Positions 54,792 through 63,706 of a stretch of 64,000 bases of DNA are shown here, in pieces. The position numbers were made by a program, and so were the translations under genes. This DNA comes from Rummeliibacillus pycnus (GTDB lineage Bacteria; Bacillota; Bacilli; Bacillales_A; Planococcaceae): NCBI RefSeq assembly GCF_002884495.1, contig NZ_KZ614145.1, forward strand, positions 1,502,423 to 1,566,422. Reading direction: 5' to 3'. The notes below the pieces were generated by a model. The model was not told the DNA's origin. It searched no databases and saw only the letters and a list, made by a program, of their open reading frames with translations. Positions within the stretch are counted from its first letter, which is position 1. The number at the start of each line of letters is the position of its first letter.

Positions 54792-55538
54792 ATGAAAAAG
54801 ACTTTACTAGTAACACTTTTTACAACGATATTATTTGCTACCTCTGTTTTTATCATTATTCAACAATTATCTGAAACTGCTAAAGGACCATCAGAAAAAT
54901 ACATAGAAGATCAAAGTGTGGAAAGCTTTATCGGCTCCATTGCTGAAAATGCACGAGATATTGCTTCTAAACACGATCTGTATGCTTCTGTTATGATTGC
55001 TCAGGCAGTATTAGAGAGCAATGGAGGAACAAGCGACCTCGGCTCACCACCTAATAATAACCTTTTCGGTATCAAAGGTTCATATAAAAACCAGTCTGTA
55101 ACATTCCAAACTTCAGAAGATAACGGCACTGGGAAAATGCATCAAATCTATGCCAAATTTAGAAAATATCCGAATTATAGAGCTTCATTAGAAGATTATG
55201 CTGAATTACTTCAAAAAGGCGTATCTTGGAATACAAAATATTATCAAAAAACATTTAAAAGTAAAACAAAATCATATAAAGAAGCAACAAAATACTTAAC
55301 AGGCACATACGCTACTGATACAAACTATCATCAAAAATTAAATACCATAATCAAACAATACCATTTAACGGAATACGATCATCCAGCTAAAGCCAAGAAA
55401 CAAGTGGTCGTTAAAAGTGGTGAAACACTTCACTCTCTATCAAACAAATACGGGGTATCCGTTACCTCCATAAAACAATGGAATCGATTAAATAAAAATG
55501 CCGTAGAGAATGGCCAAAGACTTTTAATTTATCAATAA
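54792..55538 (+). CDS. Cell-wall glucosaminidase (GH73) with LysM domain
   Basis: 248 residues. N-terminal signal anchor (about 4-24), a GH73/FlgJ-like domain (about 45-195) with catalytic Glu in AQAVLESNGGTS and the NNLFGIKG motif, then one LysM (about 206-248; VVKSGETLHSLSNKYGVS). Cuts the glycan strand of peptidoglycan. Single gene facing lrgB. Confidence 0.92.
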   Translation: MKKTLLVTLFTTILFATSVFIIIQQLSETAKGPSEKYIEDQSVESFIGSIAENARDIASKHDLYASVMIAQAVLESNGGTSDLGSPPNNNLFGIKGSYKNQSVTFQTSEDNGTGKMHQIYAKFRKYPNYRASLEDYAELLQKGVSWNTKYYQKTFKSKTKSYKEATKYLTGTYATDTNYHQKLNTIIKQYHLTEYDHPAKAKKQVVVKSGETLHSLSNKYGVSVTSIKQWNRLNKNAVENGQRLLIYQ

Positions 55539-55543
55539 CGTAA

Positions 55544-55583
55544 AAAAACCCACTTTCAAGTATAAACTTAAAAGTGGGTTTTT
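55544..55583. terminator. Bidirectional terminator
   Basis: AAAAACCCACTTT paired with AAAGTGGGTTTTT between the convergent glucosaminidase and lrgB-like genes. Confidence 0.92.
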
Positions 55584-55604
55584 CATTTCTAGAAATATTA
55601 GAAT

Positions 55605-56303
55605 CTATCCAACTAAATAATGTTGTAGAACCGGGAAGAAAGTATCGGATAATACAATACTTATAAGTGCTGCTACAATCATGGCAAGACTGGAATAAGT
55701 TCCTTCTAACTCTCCTAGTTCAAACGCTTTCGATGTACCACACCCATGAGCTCCCATACCAAGAAGTAATCCTTTTGCCGCTGATGTACGAATACGAATT
55801 GATTTAATAACAAGTGGTCCAATGATACTACCAGTTAATCCTGTGACAATGACAAAAACAGCAGTCATTGTTGGTTGCCCACCAATTATTTCTGAAATAT
55901 CCATTGCAATTGGTGTTGTAATGGAACGTGGCACTAAACTATTAATCATATCATTGGATAAGCCAATCCACATTGCAAATAAGAATGATGAAACAATCGC
56001 AACAGCTGAACCTGTTACAAGGCTTGCTCCTATTGCTTTCGCATGTTTTTTTAATAAAGCAAAGTTTTTATAAATAGGTACTGCAAATGCAACAGTTGCT
56101 GGTCCCAAAAGGTTCGATAACCAAGTAGCTCCAGTATTATAATCTGAGTAAGAAGTATGAGTAAGGAGCAATACTACTATTATGATTAATGGACAAATCA
56201 ATAATGGTGATAAAATAATCCAATTCATTTTTTGATAGACTTTTTTACTTAATAGAAAAATTCCAATTGTCCCCAAAAAACTAATGATACCTATTAGACT
56301 CAT
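55605..56303 (-). CDS. lrgB: LrgB/CidB-family membrane protein
   Basis: 232 residues, about seven membrane segments, with WLSNLLGPATVAFAVPIYKN and GMGAHGCGTSKAFELGELEG, hallmark sequences of the family. With the LrgA-like protein it is linked to autolysis control and pyruvate uptake. It overlaps lrgA by 4 bp (ATGA). Confidence 0.93.
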   Translation of the reverse strand: MSLIGIISFLGTIGIFLLSKKVYQKMNWIILSPLLICPLIIIVVLLLTHTSYSDYNTGATWLSNLLGPATVAFAVPIYKNFALLKKHAKAIGASLVTGSAVAIVSSFLFAMWIGLSNDMINSLVPRSITTPIAMDISEIIGGQPTMTAVFVIVTGLTGSIIGPLVIKSIRIRTSAAKGLLLGMGAHGCGTSKAFELGELEGTYSSLAMIVAALISIVLSDTFFPVLQHYLVG

Positions 56304-56665
56304 ACTTTCTTCACCCCTCTTTTTTGCATATAATCAGCAACTAAACCAGTACATGCCATCACAACAATTGTACTTAGGATGATCACCGTAACAAGTTTAA
56401 TGCCAATTACACCCACAATTTGACCATATTGTACTACCCCTACAGCTGAAGGAACAAAGAATAATAATAACTCACCTGTTAATAATCCTGCTCCTAAATC
56501 TACCCATTCAAGTTTCACAATATGTAACTGTAGTGCTACGAATAACAGTACAAGCCCAATAATACTACCTGGAATTGGTAAATGGCATACTTTTGCAATT
56601 TCTTCACCTAAAAGTAAAATACTATATAGGAAAATAATTTGAACAATTATTTTTAGTATCTTCAT
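56300..56665 (-). CDS. lrgA: LrgA/CidA-family holin-like protein
   Basis: 121 residues, four membrane segments, LPIPGSIIGLVLLF and LLTGELLLFFVPSAVGVVQY are diagnostic. ATG 56665 with AAGGTGTGAG upstream. Works with the LrgB-like protein; control by the adjacent LysR regulator mirrors cidR-cidAB. Confidence 0.93.
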   Translation of the reverse strand: MKILKIIVQIIFLYSILLLGEEIAKVCHLPIPGSIIGLVLLFVALQLHIVKLEWVDLGAGLLTGELLLFFVPSAVGVVQYGQIVGVIGIKLVTVIILSTIVVMACTGLVADYMQKRGVKKV

Positions 56666-56692
56666 CAAAACTCACACCTTTATTTTGTATAG

Positions 56693-56757
56693 AAAAAACC
56701 GTGCGATTTAGTTTAGAGGGTATTCGCGGTAACCATCTAACTTTCGTACGATTTTTT
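56693..56757 (-). terminator. Long-stem terminator/attenuator between lysR and lrgA
   Basis: On the minus strand AAAAAATCGTACGA pairs with TCGCACGGTTTTTT with one mismatch and one wobble, and ends in T6. It lies between the LysR gene and lrgA, which are codirectional. Confidence 0.7.
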
Positions 56758-56822
56758 CAATACATATACTTTACTCTAAAATGCGCCATTCGTTAAATAT
56801 ATATTTTTTATATTTTGTATGC

Positions 56823-57707
56823 CTAAATGGCATAGTTTGGTGCGATATATTTGATAAACCCTTTTGTTGCATGAGATACATAATGATCTTTCTTTACTAT
56901 CAATACAATTTCCCAAGGAATAGTTGGATTGACAATCGGTATTGCCTTTACTGCTTTTGGATTAACTTTCTCAGCAATCGCTTTTGGAAACATTGCAATA
57001 CCGAGATTATGTTCTACCATTTGACTTATAAAATCCCATTGAGAACTTTCATAAGCAATATGTGGAGTGAATCCTGCTTGCTCACATTCTTGCAAAATCC
57101 GATCATGTAAAGTGAAATCTTGACTAAAAAGTAGCATTGGCTCATTTTTTAAATCTTTCATCATTACTGTTTCTTTGTTTGCTAAGGGATTGGATTGATT
57201 TACTATTAACATGAGCTGTTGAGAAGTATAAGGAATTACATGAAATTCTTCCGTATTTGCAGGTAACATGACAAAACCAACATCTATTTCACCTGCTGCT
57301 ACTAAATCTTTAATAACATTAGCTCCACGTTCATCAATTTCAATCGTAATATTTGGATACTTTTCTTGAAACCCTTTAATCATTTTCGGAAAAAACAAAA
57401 TACCAATTAAAGGAGGCATTCCAATCCTAATTTTCCCCTTTTGTAAATGAGTGACATCTTCTAAAACAACATCCAATTCATCAACTAGGCTTAAAATTTT
57501 AATCGCTTGTCCATATACGACTTCTCCTACATCTGTAAGTTCACTTTTTCTTGCAGAACGATGAAATAGTGTAACATCCAACTGCTTCTCTAATGACTTC
57601 ACAACTTTACTAAGTGTTGGTTGCGTAACATGTAGTACTTCAGAAGCTTTCGTAAAACTTTTGTATTTTGCAACTGTCACAAAATAATTTAACTCTCTTA
57701 TTTCCAT
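56823..57707 (-). CDS. LysR-family regulator, CidR-like
   Basis: 294 residues from ATG 57707 (MEIRELNYFVTVAKYKSFTK). N-terminal HTH_1 domain with VTQPTLSKVVKSLEKQL, then a LysR substrate domain. In Bacillus and Staphylococcus CidR activates cidAB in response to acetate or pyruvate overflow. Upstream of, and codirectional with, lrgAB here; likely their regulator. Ligand not visible. Confidence 0.9.
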   Translation of the reverse strand: MEIRELNYFVTVAKYKSFTKASEVLHVTQPTLSKVVKSLEKQLDVTLFHRSARKSELTDVGEVVYGQAIKILSLVDELDVVLEDVTHLQKGKIRIGMPPLIGILFFPKMIKGFQEKYPNITIEIDERGANVIKDLVAAGEIDVGFVMLPANTEEFHVIPYTSQQLMLIVNQSNPLANKETVMMKDLKNEPMLLFSQDFTLHDRILQECEQAGFTPHIAYESSQWDFISQMVEHNLGIAMFPKAIAEKVNPKAVKAIPIVNPTIPWEIVLIVKKDHYVSHATKGFIKYIAPNYAI

Positions 57708-58079
57708 TCGAGTACAACCACCTTCATCCAAAAACAATTGCACAATTAAATTTAATTAAAAGTACATATTTTATCATTTCATTGCATATTTTTAGTATTT
57801 TCTTCAATGAATAACCCTTATTTATCTTCATTATAACAGTGCCCCTTGTCTTTACCATGATTACTGTTAAAAATTCAGCAAAATTCATAGATTAACTGAT
57901 TAATTGTCGCATTAAAAAGGTACAACTTATAACAGATGTTAAACAAATTGAACATTCCTATATAATTCCGATCATTAAACTATCCATCCATGCATTACTA
58001 TTCATAATTCTCTCAATAAATACAAATAAATTCTGCTATATGTTAAAATATACTTAGTTCTGTAATATGGAGGAGTTAT
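57708..58079. other. Divergent promoter region, LysR gene and MBL gene
   Basis: 372 bases, AT-rich, no ORF with features of a gene. Expected to hold both promoters; a TTAAAAT near 58040 may be the -10 of the MBL gene. Confidence 0.4.
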
Positions 58080-59039
58080 ATGGCAAAGTTTGAGAAAATT
58101 AGAGATCATTTATTTTGTATTGATGCGTATGATTTAGGATTACCCAATCGGACAAGCTCTTATTTGATTAAAGATGACAAAATTGCTTTGATTGAAACAT
58201 CTGCAAGTCCTTCTGTTCCCTATATTTTAAAAGCTTTAGAGGAATTACATATTTCTCCGGAGGAAATTGATTATTTAATTTTGACACATATCCATCTAGA
58301 TCATGCAGGTGGTGCTGGAGTATTTATGCAACTATGCCCCAATGCAAAAGTTTATGTGCATCCAAAAGGAGTACGCCATTTAGTTGATCCGAGCCGATTA
58401 ATAACTAGTGCGAAATCAGTTTATGGGGAAAAATTTGATGCTATTTTTGGTGAAATTTTACCGATTGCTGAAGAGAAATTTCATGCAGTTGACCATGAAG
58501 AATCCTTAAATCTTGGATCTTCTATTCTTACTTTCTACCATACAAAAGGACACGCTAATCACCATATTTCTATTTATGATTCCTTATCAAATGGCATGTT
58601 TGTTGGCGATACGACTGGCGTATTTTATCCTGATATGATCAAAGAACATTTTGATGTGATTTTGCCTTCTACTTCACCAAATCAATTTGATCCAGATTTG
58701 ATGGAAGAATCTATTCAACTTTATGAAAAAATCAGACCTGGGATCATTTACTTCGGTCATTATGGTGCCTACTCTAATCCAGAATTTGCATATGAAGAGG
58801 TAAGACGATATTTACCTATTTTCGTTCAGGCTGGCCGCCAAGCGATGCAAGAAGAAAATGATTTTACAAAGCAAGTAAATCGTACAGAGCAACTATTGAC
58901 TGACAACCTATTTAATGAGCTTCAGTTAAAAGGATTACCAGAAGACCACCCAGTATTTAAAGTAATTCCTCTCGATCTAGCAGTAAGTGCAATGGGAATC
59001 ATCGACTATTTAACAAAAGCTGAGCAAAACACAAAGTAG
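58080..59039 (+). CDS. MBL-fold metallo-hydrolase
   Basis: 319 residues. Zinc motif THIHLDHAGG (H70, H72, D74, H75), then HTKGHANHH and VGDTTG, and late FGHYG. Belongs to the glyoxalase-II/YtnP/lactonase-like group; a thioester or lactone could be cut but the substrate is not readable. ATGGAGGAG precedes the ATG. Single gene ending at a bidirectional terminator. Confidence 0.9.
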   Translation: MAKFEKIRDHLFCIDAYDLGLPNRTSSYLIKDDKIALIETSASPSVPYILKALEELHISPEEIDYLILTHIHLDHAGGAGVFMQLCPNAKVYVHPKGVRHLVDPSRLITSAKSVYGEKFDAIFGEILPIAEEKFHAVDHEESLNLGSSILTFYHTKGHANHHISIYDSLSNGMFVGDTTGVFYPDMIKEHFDVILPSTSPNQFDPDLMEESIQLYEKIRPGIIYFGHYGAYSNPEFAYEEVRRYLPIFVQAGRQAMQEENDFTKQVNRTEQLLTDNLFNELQLKGLPEDHPVFKVIPLDLAVSAMGIIDYLTKAEQNTK

Positions 59040-59057
59040 TTGGAATAGTGCGAAAAT

Positions 59058-59091
59058 AAAAGAGTGATGTTCACTTTCCCATCACTCTTTT
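59058..59091. terminator. Bidirectional terminator
   Basis: AAAAGAGTGATG, ten-base loop, CATCACTCTTTT between the convergent MBL and leuA genes. Confidence 0.93.
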
Positions 59092-59100
59092 GCACACTTC

Positions 59101-60666
59101 TTATACTGGAAGAAGTGTCTCTACAATAATACTATTGACTGCATTTAAATAAGCAAGAGCACTTGCTTTGATCACATCTGTATCAGTTGCTTTGGCAATG
59201 TATTTTTCACCATTGTACTCAACTTGAAGCTTTACTTTACCTAGTGCTTCTTTACCTCGTGAAATACTTGAAATTTTGTATTCAAGGAGTTTAATATCCA
59301 TGTCAATAATTTCTTTCATAGCAGAGTAGAGAGCATCAATAGGCCCTGTTCCTACAGTACTTGAACTAAAAACTTCCTCACCTTTTTTAACCTTGATGCT
59401 TGCAGATGGGAAAGTTGTATTACTAATTACTTGTAGATCAACCAGTTCATAGAATTCATCACTATAATGTTCAATCTTTTCGGCCATTTGATGACGGACA
59501 AAATATTTCTCTACAAGAATGTATAAATCATGGTTGTATACTTCTTTCTTCGCGTCAGCAAGATTAAGGAAATCGGCAAAAATTTCTTCGAATTGTTCAT
59601 CTGTAATGGTACCTATTGATAATTTTTCTAATGCATTTTTCACAGCATGACGGCCAGAACGCGCTGTTAGTACAAGTTCCATATCATCTAGGCCAACTTC
59701 TGTTGGGTGGATAATTTCGTAAGCATCTCGAGATTTCAGAAGTCCATCTTGGTGAATACCTGAAGAATGGGCAAACGCATTTTCACCTGTAATCGCTTTG
59801 TTAACTTGTACGTCTAATCCCATTAAGCTACTGACGAGTTTCGATGTATTCATAATTTCCTTAGTATTAATTTTTGTTGCCACATCACCAAAGTAATTGC
59901 CACGTGTATGTAATGCCATGACAACTTCTTCAAGCGAAGCATTTCCTGCACGTTCACCAATGCCGTTAATCGTACATTCTACTTTATCCGCACCATTTTT
60001 AATTGCTGCAAGTGTATTGGCTGTTGCCATCCCAAGGTCATTATGGCAATGAACACTTAGTAATACTTGGTCATTTAAATTTTTGATACGATCATTTAAT
60101 TTATAAACCATTTCACCGAATTCTTCTGGAACTGCATAGCCAACTGTATCAGGTACATTAATCATTGTTGCACCTGCCTTAATGACAGCTTCAATTGTCT
60201 TCCAAAGATATTCAAAATCTGAACGAGACGCATCTTCTGTAGAATATTGAACTTGTGGTAAAAGTGACTTTGCATATTTTACGGCTTCTACACCAATGTC
60301 TAAAATTTGATCTTTGGATTTACCAAATTTCTTTTCAACATGGATATCAGAAGTACCAAGTACCATATGAATCATTGGATTTTCTGCATGTTTAACGCTG
60401 TGATATACCGCATCGATGTCAGCTTTAACAGCACGAGCTAATGCTGTGATCATAATATCGTCAGTATTACCAACTTTCATTGCCACTTCTTTTACCGCAT
60501 TAAAATCACCTGTTGAAGAGGCTGGAAATCCTGCTTCAATAATGTCGACTTGCAATTTCTTTAGCTGTTTTGCTACTTCTAGTTTTTCATAAATATTAAG
60601 TTTTGCACCTGGAACTTGTTCCCCATCACGTAATGTTGTATCAAATACCCAAATCTTTCTAGTCAT
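59101..60666 (-). CDS. leuA: 2-isopropylmalate synthase
   Basis: 521 residues from ATG 60666 with AGGAG eight bases upstream. DRE-TIM motif [16 protein letters not shown], metal site [14 protein letters not shown], and a C-terminal leucine-feedback (LeuA dimer) domain. Condenses acetyl-CoA with 2-oxoisovalerate in leucine synthesis. Citramalate synthase is an alternative of the same family, but the Leu-type T-box supports leuA. It stands alone; leuBCD are not adjacent. Confidence 0.9.
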   Translation of the reverse strand: MTRKIWVFDTTLRDGEQVPGAKLNIYEKLEVAKQLKKLQVDIIEAGFPASSTGDFNAVKEVAMKVGNTDDIMITALARAVKADIDAVYHSVKHAENPMIHMVLGTSDIHVEKKFGKSKDQILDIGVEAVKYAKSLLPQVQYSTEDASRSDFEYLWKTIEAVIKAGATMINVPDTVGYAVPEEFGEMVYKLNDRIKNLNDQVLLSVHCHNDLGMATANTLAAIKNGADKVECTINGIGERAGNASLEEVVMALHTRGNYFGDVATKINTKEIMNTSKLVSSLMGLDVQVNKAITGENAFAHSSGIHQDGLLKSRDAYEIIHPTEVGLDDMELVLTARSGRHAVKNALEKLSIGTITDEQFEEIFADFLNLADAKKEVYNHDLYILVEKYFVRHQMAEKIEHYSDEFYELVDLQVISNTTFPSASIKVKKGEEVFSSSTVGTGPIDALYSAMKEIIDMDIKLLEYKISSISRGKEALGKVKLQVEYNGEKYIAKATDTDVIKASALAYLNAVNSIIVETLLPV

Positions 60667-60694
60667 AGTCAACACTCCTCTTTTTTAATAAAAT

Positions 60695-60964
60695 AAAAAA
60701 TCTCGTCTCTATAAAACTATAGAGACGAGATTATACTCGCGGTACCACTCTAATTGAACAATTTAATATTGCCCCACTCATTCGATAGCTATCACTATCT
60801 ATCCTGATAACGGTAGGATTCCGAACTCCATTACTATACTTTTCACGGAGTAGCTCATGGACGAGTTCAAAAGTATATGACGACCGATTCACACCACCCA
60901 TCGGCTCTCTTTGCGCTCACATCACTTTTTACTATTTCCAATCTTTGCTTTAATTTATCTGATT
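60695..60964 (-). ncRNA. T-box leader (probable leucine specifier) of leuA
   Basis: On the minus strand the T-box core AGAGTGGTACCGCG lies at 60738-60751. Downstream is a 14-bp terminator stem, ATCTCGTCTCTATA (plus 60700-60713) with 60719-60732, ending in T6. In stem I the sequence GAACTCG contains CUC (plus 60863-60865), the Leu specifier also used by the B. subtilis ilv-leu leader. Uncharged tRNA-Leu should favour antitermination. Confidence 0.93.
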
Positions 60965-60970
60965 GATAGG

Positions 60971-61018
60971 ATTGTAACGCAGAATGTTATCTATTGTCAA
61001 CAGAATTTTTAGAAAATT
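60971..61018 (-). promoter_or_regulatory. leuA promoter and CodY box
   Basis: TTGACA (plus 60995-61000), 18-base spacer, TACAAT (plus 60971-60976). Three bases upstream of the -35 lies AATTTTTAGAAAATT (61004-61018), 14 of 15 to the CodY consensus. Confidence 0.8.
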
Positions 61019-61021
61019 TTA

Positions 61022-61798
61022 TTATTTCAGAACTAATAATGGCCGGTCATTTCGCCATATACACTCAACAGGCGTTTCAAAAAAAGCACTTAAATTTTCG
61101 CTTGTTAACAGATCTTTTGTCAAACCTTTTGCAAATACTTCTCCTTTTTTTAGAAGTAACGTATTTTTAAATATAGGCAGAATTTCTTCAACATGATGAG
61201 TTACATAAATAATTGTTGGTCCATTTTCCATACTAGAAATCTCTGAAACTGTTTTTAATAAAGCTTCTCTAGCAATAAAATCAAATCCAGTTGCAGGTTC
61301 ATCAAGAATAAGTAACTCAGGGTCTCCCATTAGCGCACGCCCTATTAAAATACGTTGTTTTTCTCCTTGTGACAAGGTGTCATAATCTCGATCTGCATAT
61401 TCAATCGATCCAAGCTGATGTAATAATTGAATTGCTTTTGCTCTGATTTCTGGAGTGGGTTTTTCATATAAACCAATTGATGCATAGGCACCACTTAACA
61501 CAATTTCAAATGCAGTGTCTTCTGGATTAAGTTTTTCTTGAAAGCCAGCTGAAACAATACCTATTTTACGTCGTAATTGATCACCTAGAACCGATTTTCC
61601 AAAAGTTTTTCCAACAACTTCAATTTGACCACTTGTAGGAAAATAATATGCACACAGCATATTTAATAATGCGGTTTTTCCGGCTCCATTCAATCCATAC
61701 AGAACCCAATGCTCTCCTTTTTGAATCTCCCAATCGACATGATGTAAAATCCATGATTCATCTCTTCTTAAAGATACGTCTTGTAAAGTTAAAACCAT
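61022..61798 (-). CDS. ylmA: ABC transporter ATPase, YlmA-like
   Basis: 258 residues. Walker A GLNGAGKTA, signature LSQGEKQR, Walker B LLILDEPATGFD, switch VTHH. Matches YlmA, a stand-alone ATPase related to ModF-type proteins; no permease is adjacent, so its role in transport is unproven. Stop is three bases from the CodY box of leuA. Confidence 0.85.
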   Translation of the reverse strand: MVLTLQDVSLRRDESWILHHVDWEIQKGEHWVLYGLNGAGKTALLNMLCAYYFPTSGQIEVVGKTFGKSVLGDQLRRKIGIVSAGFQEKLNPEDTAFEIVLSGAYASIGLYEKPTPEIRAKAIQLLHQLGSIEYADRDYDTLSQGEKQRILIGRALMGDPELLILDEPATGFDFIAREALLKTVSEISSMENGPTIIYVTHHVEEILPIFKNTLLLKKGEVFAKGLTKDLLTSENLSAFFETPVECIWRNDRPLLVLK

Positions 61799-61864
61799 TT
61801 GTTCATCTTCCCTTTATCATTTTTATCACTCTTTAATTATTTCCATATAATATATGCTAGCTAT

Positions 61865-62491
61865 CTAATTTTTCTCTACTGCTAATTTAATCCCAAATCC
61901 GACTAAAGCTGTTCCTGTAATACCTTCAATTGCGAATTGAGTACGCGGCTTCATCATAAAGGTACGAATGGCATTTAAAAGAAGGATATATATAACAAAC
62001 CAAATAGCTGTTAAAGCAACATATGTTAACCCCATCCAAACGAATGGCAAAAATAATTGATTATGCGGGTTCACAAATTGAGGTAAAAAAGTCAAAAAGA
62101 ATACGGCTACTTTTGGATTTAATAGATTTGTTAAAAACCCTTGTTTAAAACAAGAATGATGATGATATTTTACTCCATCTTCTTTCGTAATCTCCATATT
62201 GTGTTTTTGTTGTTTCATAGATATAAATGATTTTACACCTAGATAAATTAAATATGCTCCACCAACATATTTGAAAATGGTGAATACAAATGCTGATTTT
62301 GCAATGATTGCAGACAAGCCTAAAACTGCCGCCAATGTATGAATGAACAAAGCGCAACAAGTACCAAATACAGTTTTTAGTCCACCTTTTTTCCCTAAAG
62401 TTAACGTATTTTTGGTTGCAATTGCTGTATCAGGTCCAGGCAAGAGGATGAGCAAAATACACATAGTTACAAACAACCAGTAATGTTCCAA
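61865..62491 (-). CDS. LysE/RhtB-family amino-acid exporter
   Basis: 208 residues from TTG 62491, six bases after AGAGGTG (an ATG two codons upstream touches the ribosome site). Six membrane segments; PGPDTAIATKNTLTLGKKGG is the family signature, and NLLNPKVAVFFLTFLPQF the second conserved block. Probably exports excess amino acids or homoserine lactone-like compounds; a CodY-like site lies upstream. Confidence 0.9.
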   Translation of the reverse strand: MEHYWLFVTMCILLILLPGPDTAIATKNTLTLGKKGGLKTVFGTCCALFIHTLAAVLGLSAIIAKSAFVFTIFKYVGGAYLIYLGVKSFISMKQQKHNMEITKEDGVKYHHHSCFKQGFLTNLLNPKVAVFFLTFLPQFVNPHNQLFLPFVWMGLTYVALTAIWFVIYILLLNAIRTFMMKPRTQFAIEGITGTALVGFGIKLAVEKN

Positions 62492-62521
62492 TTTCATCAC
62501 CTCTTTCTTTTATAAATATCA

Positions 62522-62536
62522 TTTTATCAGAAAATT
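62522..62536 (-). promoter_or_regulatory. Partial CodY-like box
   Basis: The right half CAGAAAATT is perfect (9 of 9), the left half matches 3 of 6, total 12 of 15. Located about 30 bases upstream of the exporter start. Confidence 0.35.
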
Positions 62537-62558
62537 TAGAATTAAAATAACTAATTTA

Positions 62559-62600
62559 AATTTTTATAATCTATTTCTACTTAAATAGATTATAAAAATT
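62559..62600. repeat. 18-bp perfect inverted repeat in a divergent promoter region
   Basis: AATTTTTATAATCTATTT (62559-62576), loop CTACTT, then the exact complement (62583-62600). It lies between divergent genes, so it is not the terminator of either. Confidence 0.6.
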
Positions 62601-62780
62601 CGATTATATTCATCTCATATTGACATTGACACTCCACGTAATATTTTCTTATAATTCTGAATATATTAAATATTATAAATATAGGGATTTTTTGGTTTAA
62701 AAGTCTGTAATCATCTTTTATACAAAGGCGTGGATGATCTGCATTCTATTAAATAGATAGATGAATAAGGGGGATTTAAT

Positions 62781-63617
62781 ATGAAAAAGTTTTTTTTCGC
62801 ATTTATGGTAATTTTATCAGTGATTTTAACTGCATGTGGAGGTTCTGGGACAGATAATAGGGGTTCTGATAGCGGTACATCCACAATTGAAAAAGTTAAG
62901 AAAAACAAAAAAATCGTTATTGGCACAGCACCTGGCTATGCTCCATTTGAAATGACAGATTTGAAAGGAAACTACGTTGGTTATGATATCGATACAGCAA
63001 AGGCTATTGGAAAAGCTCTAGGTGTAAAAGTAGAGTTTAAAGAATATTCCTTTGATGGGTTAATCGCTGCCTTACAAGTTGGAGAAATTGATATGATTAT
63101 TTCTGGTATGACGATCACTGGACCACGCGCTTTATCAGTAAGCTTTGCAAATCCTTATTATAAAACAAAACAAGTTGCACTTGTACCAAGTTCAGATACA
63201 ACTACTAAAGAATGGACTGACTTAGATAAAAAAGGAAATAAGATTGCAACAGTTATAGGAACAACAGGTCAACTAATTACCAAAAACACATTTAAGCATG
63301 CAGAAATTAAAGATTATAAAGAAATGCCAGCTGCTGCGCTTGCAATGATTTCTGGCCAAATCGATGGTGTAGTTTATGACGAGTCTGCTGTTCGTATTTG
63401 GAGTAAAGAAAATGGTAAGTCAAGAGTCATTGACAATCAAATTTCGGCAGAAAATTTGGGTATTGCAGTTAAACATAATGATTTGAAAACCGTTCAATGG
63501 TTAAATTCAATCTTATATAGTTATATTGATGGACCAGATGAATTAAAATCTAGAAAATATTGGTTTGAAAGTGATGAATGGTACAACAACATTAACAATA
63601 AAGTAGAAGCCGAATAA
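62781..63617 (+). CDS. Amino-acid ABC transporter substrate-binding lipoprotein
   Basis: 278 residues, lipobox ILTAC with C19. SBP_bac_3 fold (GTAPGYAPFEMTDLKGNYVGYDID), of the arginine/glutamine/cystine-binding kind. First gene of a second polar amino-acid importer. Ligand not readable. Confidence 0.92.
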   Translation: MKKFFFAFMVILSVILTACGGSGTDNRGSDSGTSTIEKVKKNKKIVIGTAPGYAPFEMTDLKGNYVGYDIDTAKAIGKALGVKVEFKEYSFDGLIAALQVGEIDMIISGMTITGPRALSVSFANPYYKTKQVALVPSSDTTTKEWTDLDKKGNKIATVIGTTGQLITKNTFKHAEIKDYKEMPAAALAMISGQIDGVVYDESAVRIWSKENGKSRVIDNQISAENLGIAVKHNDLKTVQWLNSILYSYIDGPDELKSRKYWFESDEWYNNINNKVEAE

Positions 63618-63624
63618 TGAGTAT

Positions 63625-63665
63625 GGAAGAAAGTATCGTAGATCATCCTTACTTTCTTCCTTTTT
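63625..63665 (+). promoter_or_regulatory. Terminator-like hairpin between binding-protein and permease genes
   Basis: GGAAGAAAGTA (63625-63635), 14-base loop, TACTTTCTTCC (63650-63660), followed by TTTTTG. A partial terminator would keep binding protein in excess over permease. Confidence 0.75.
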
Positions 63666-63706
63666 GTTTTATGATTTTATTTTTTTAAAAAAGGAGGTAG
63701 AAATTT

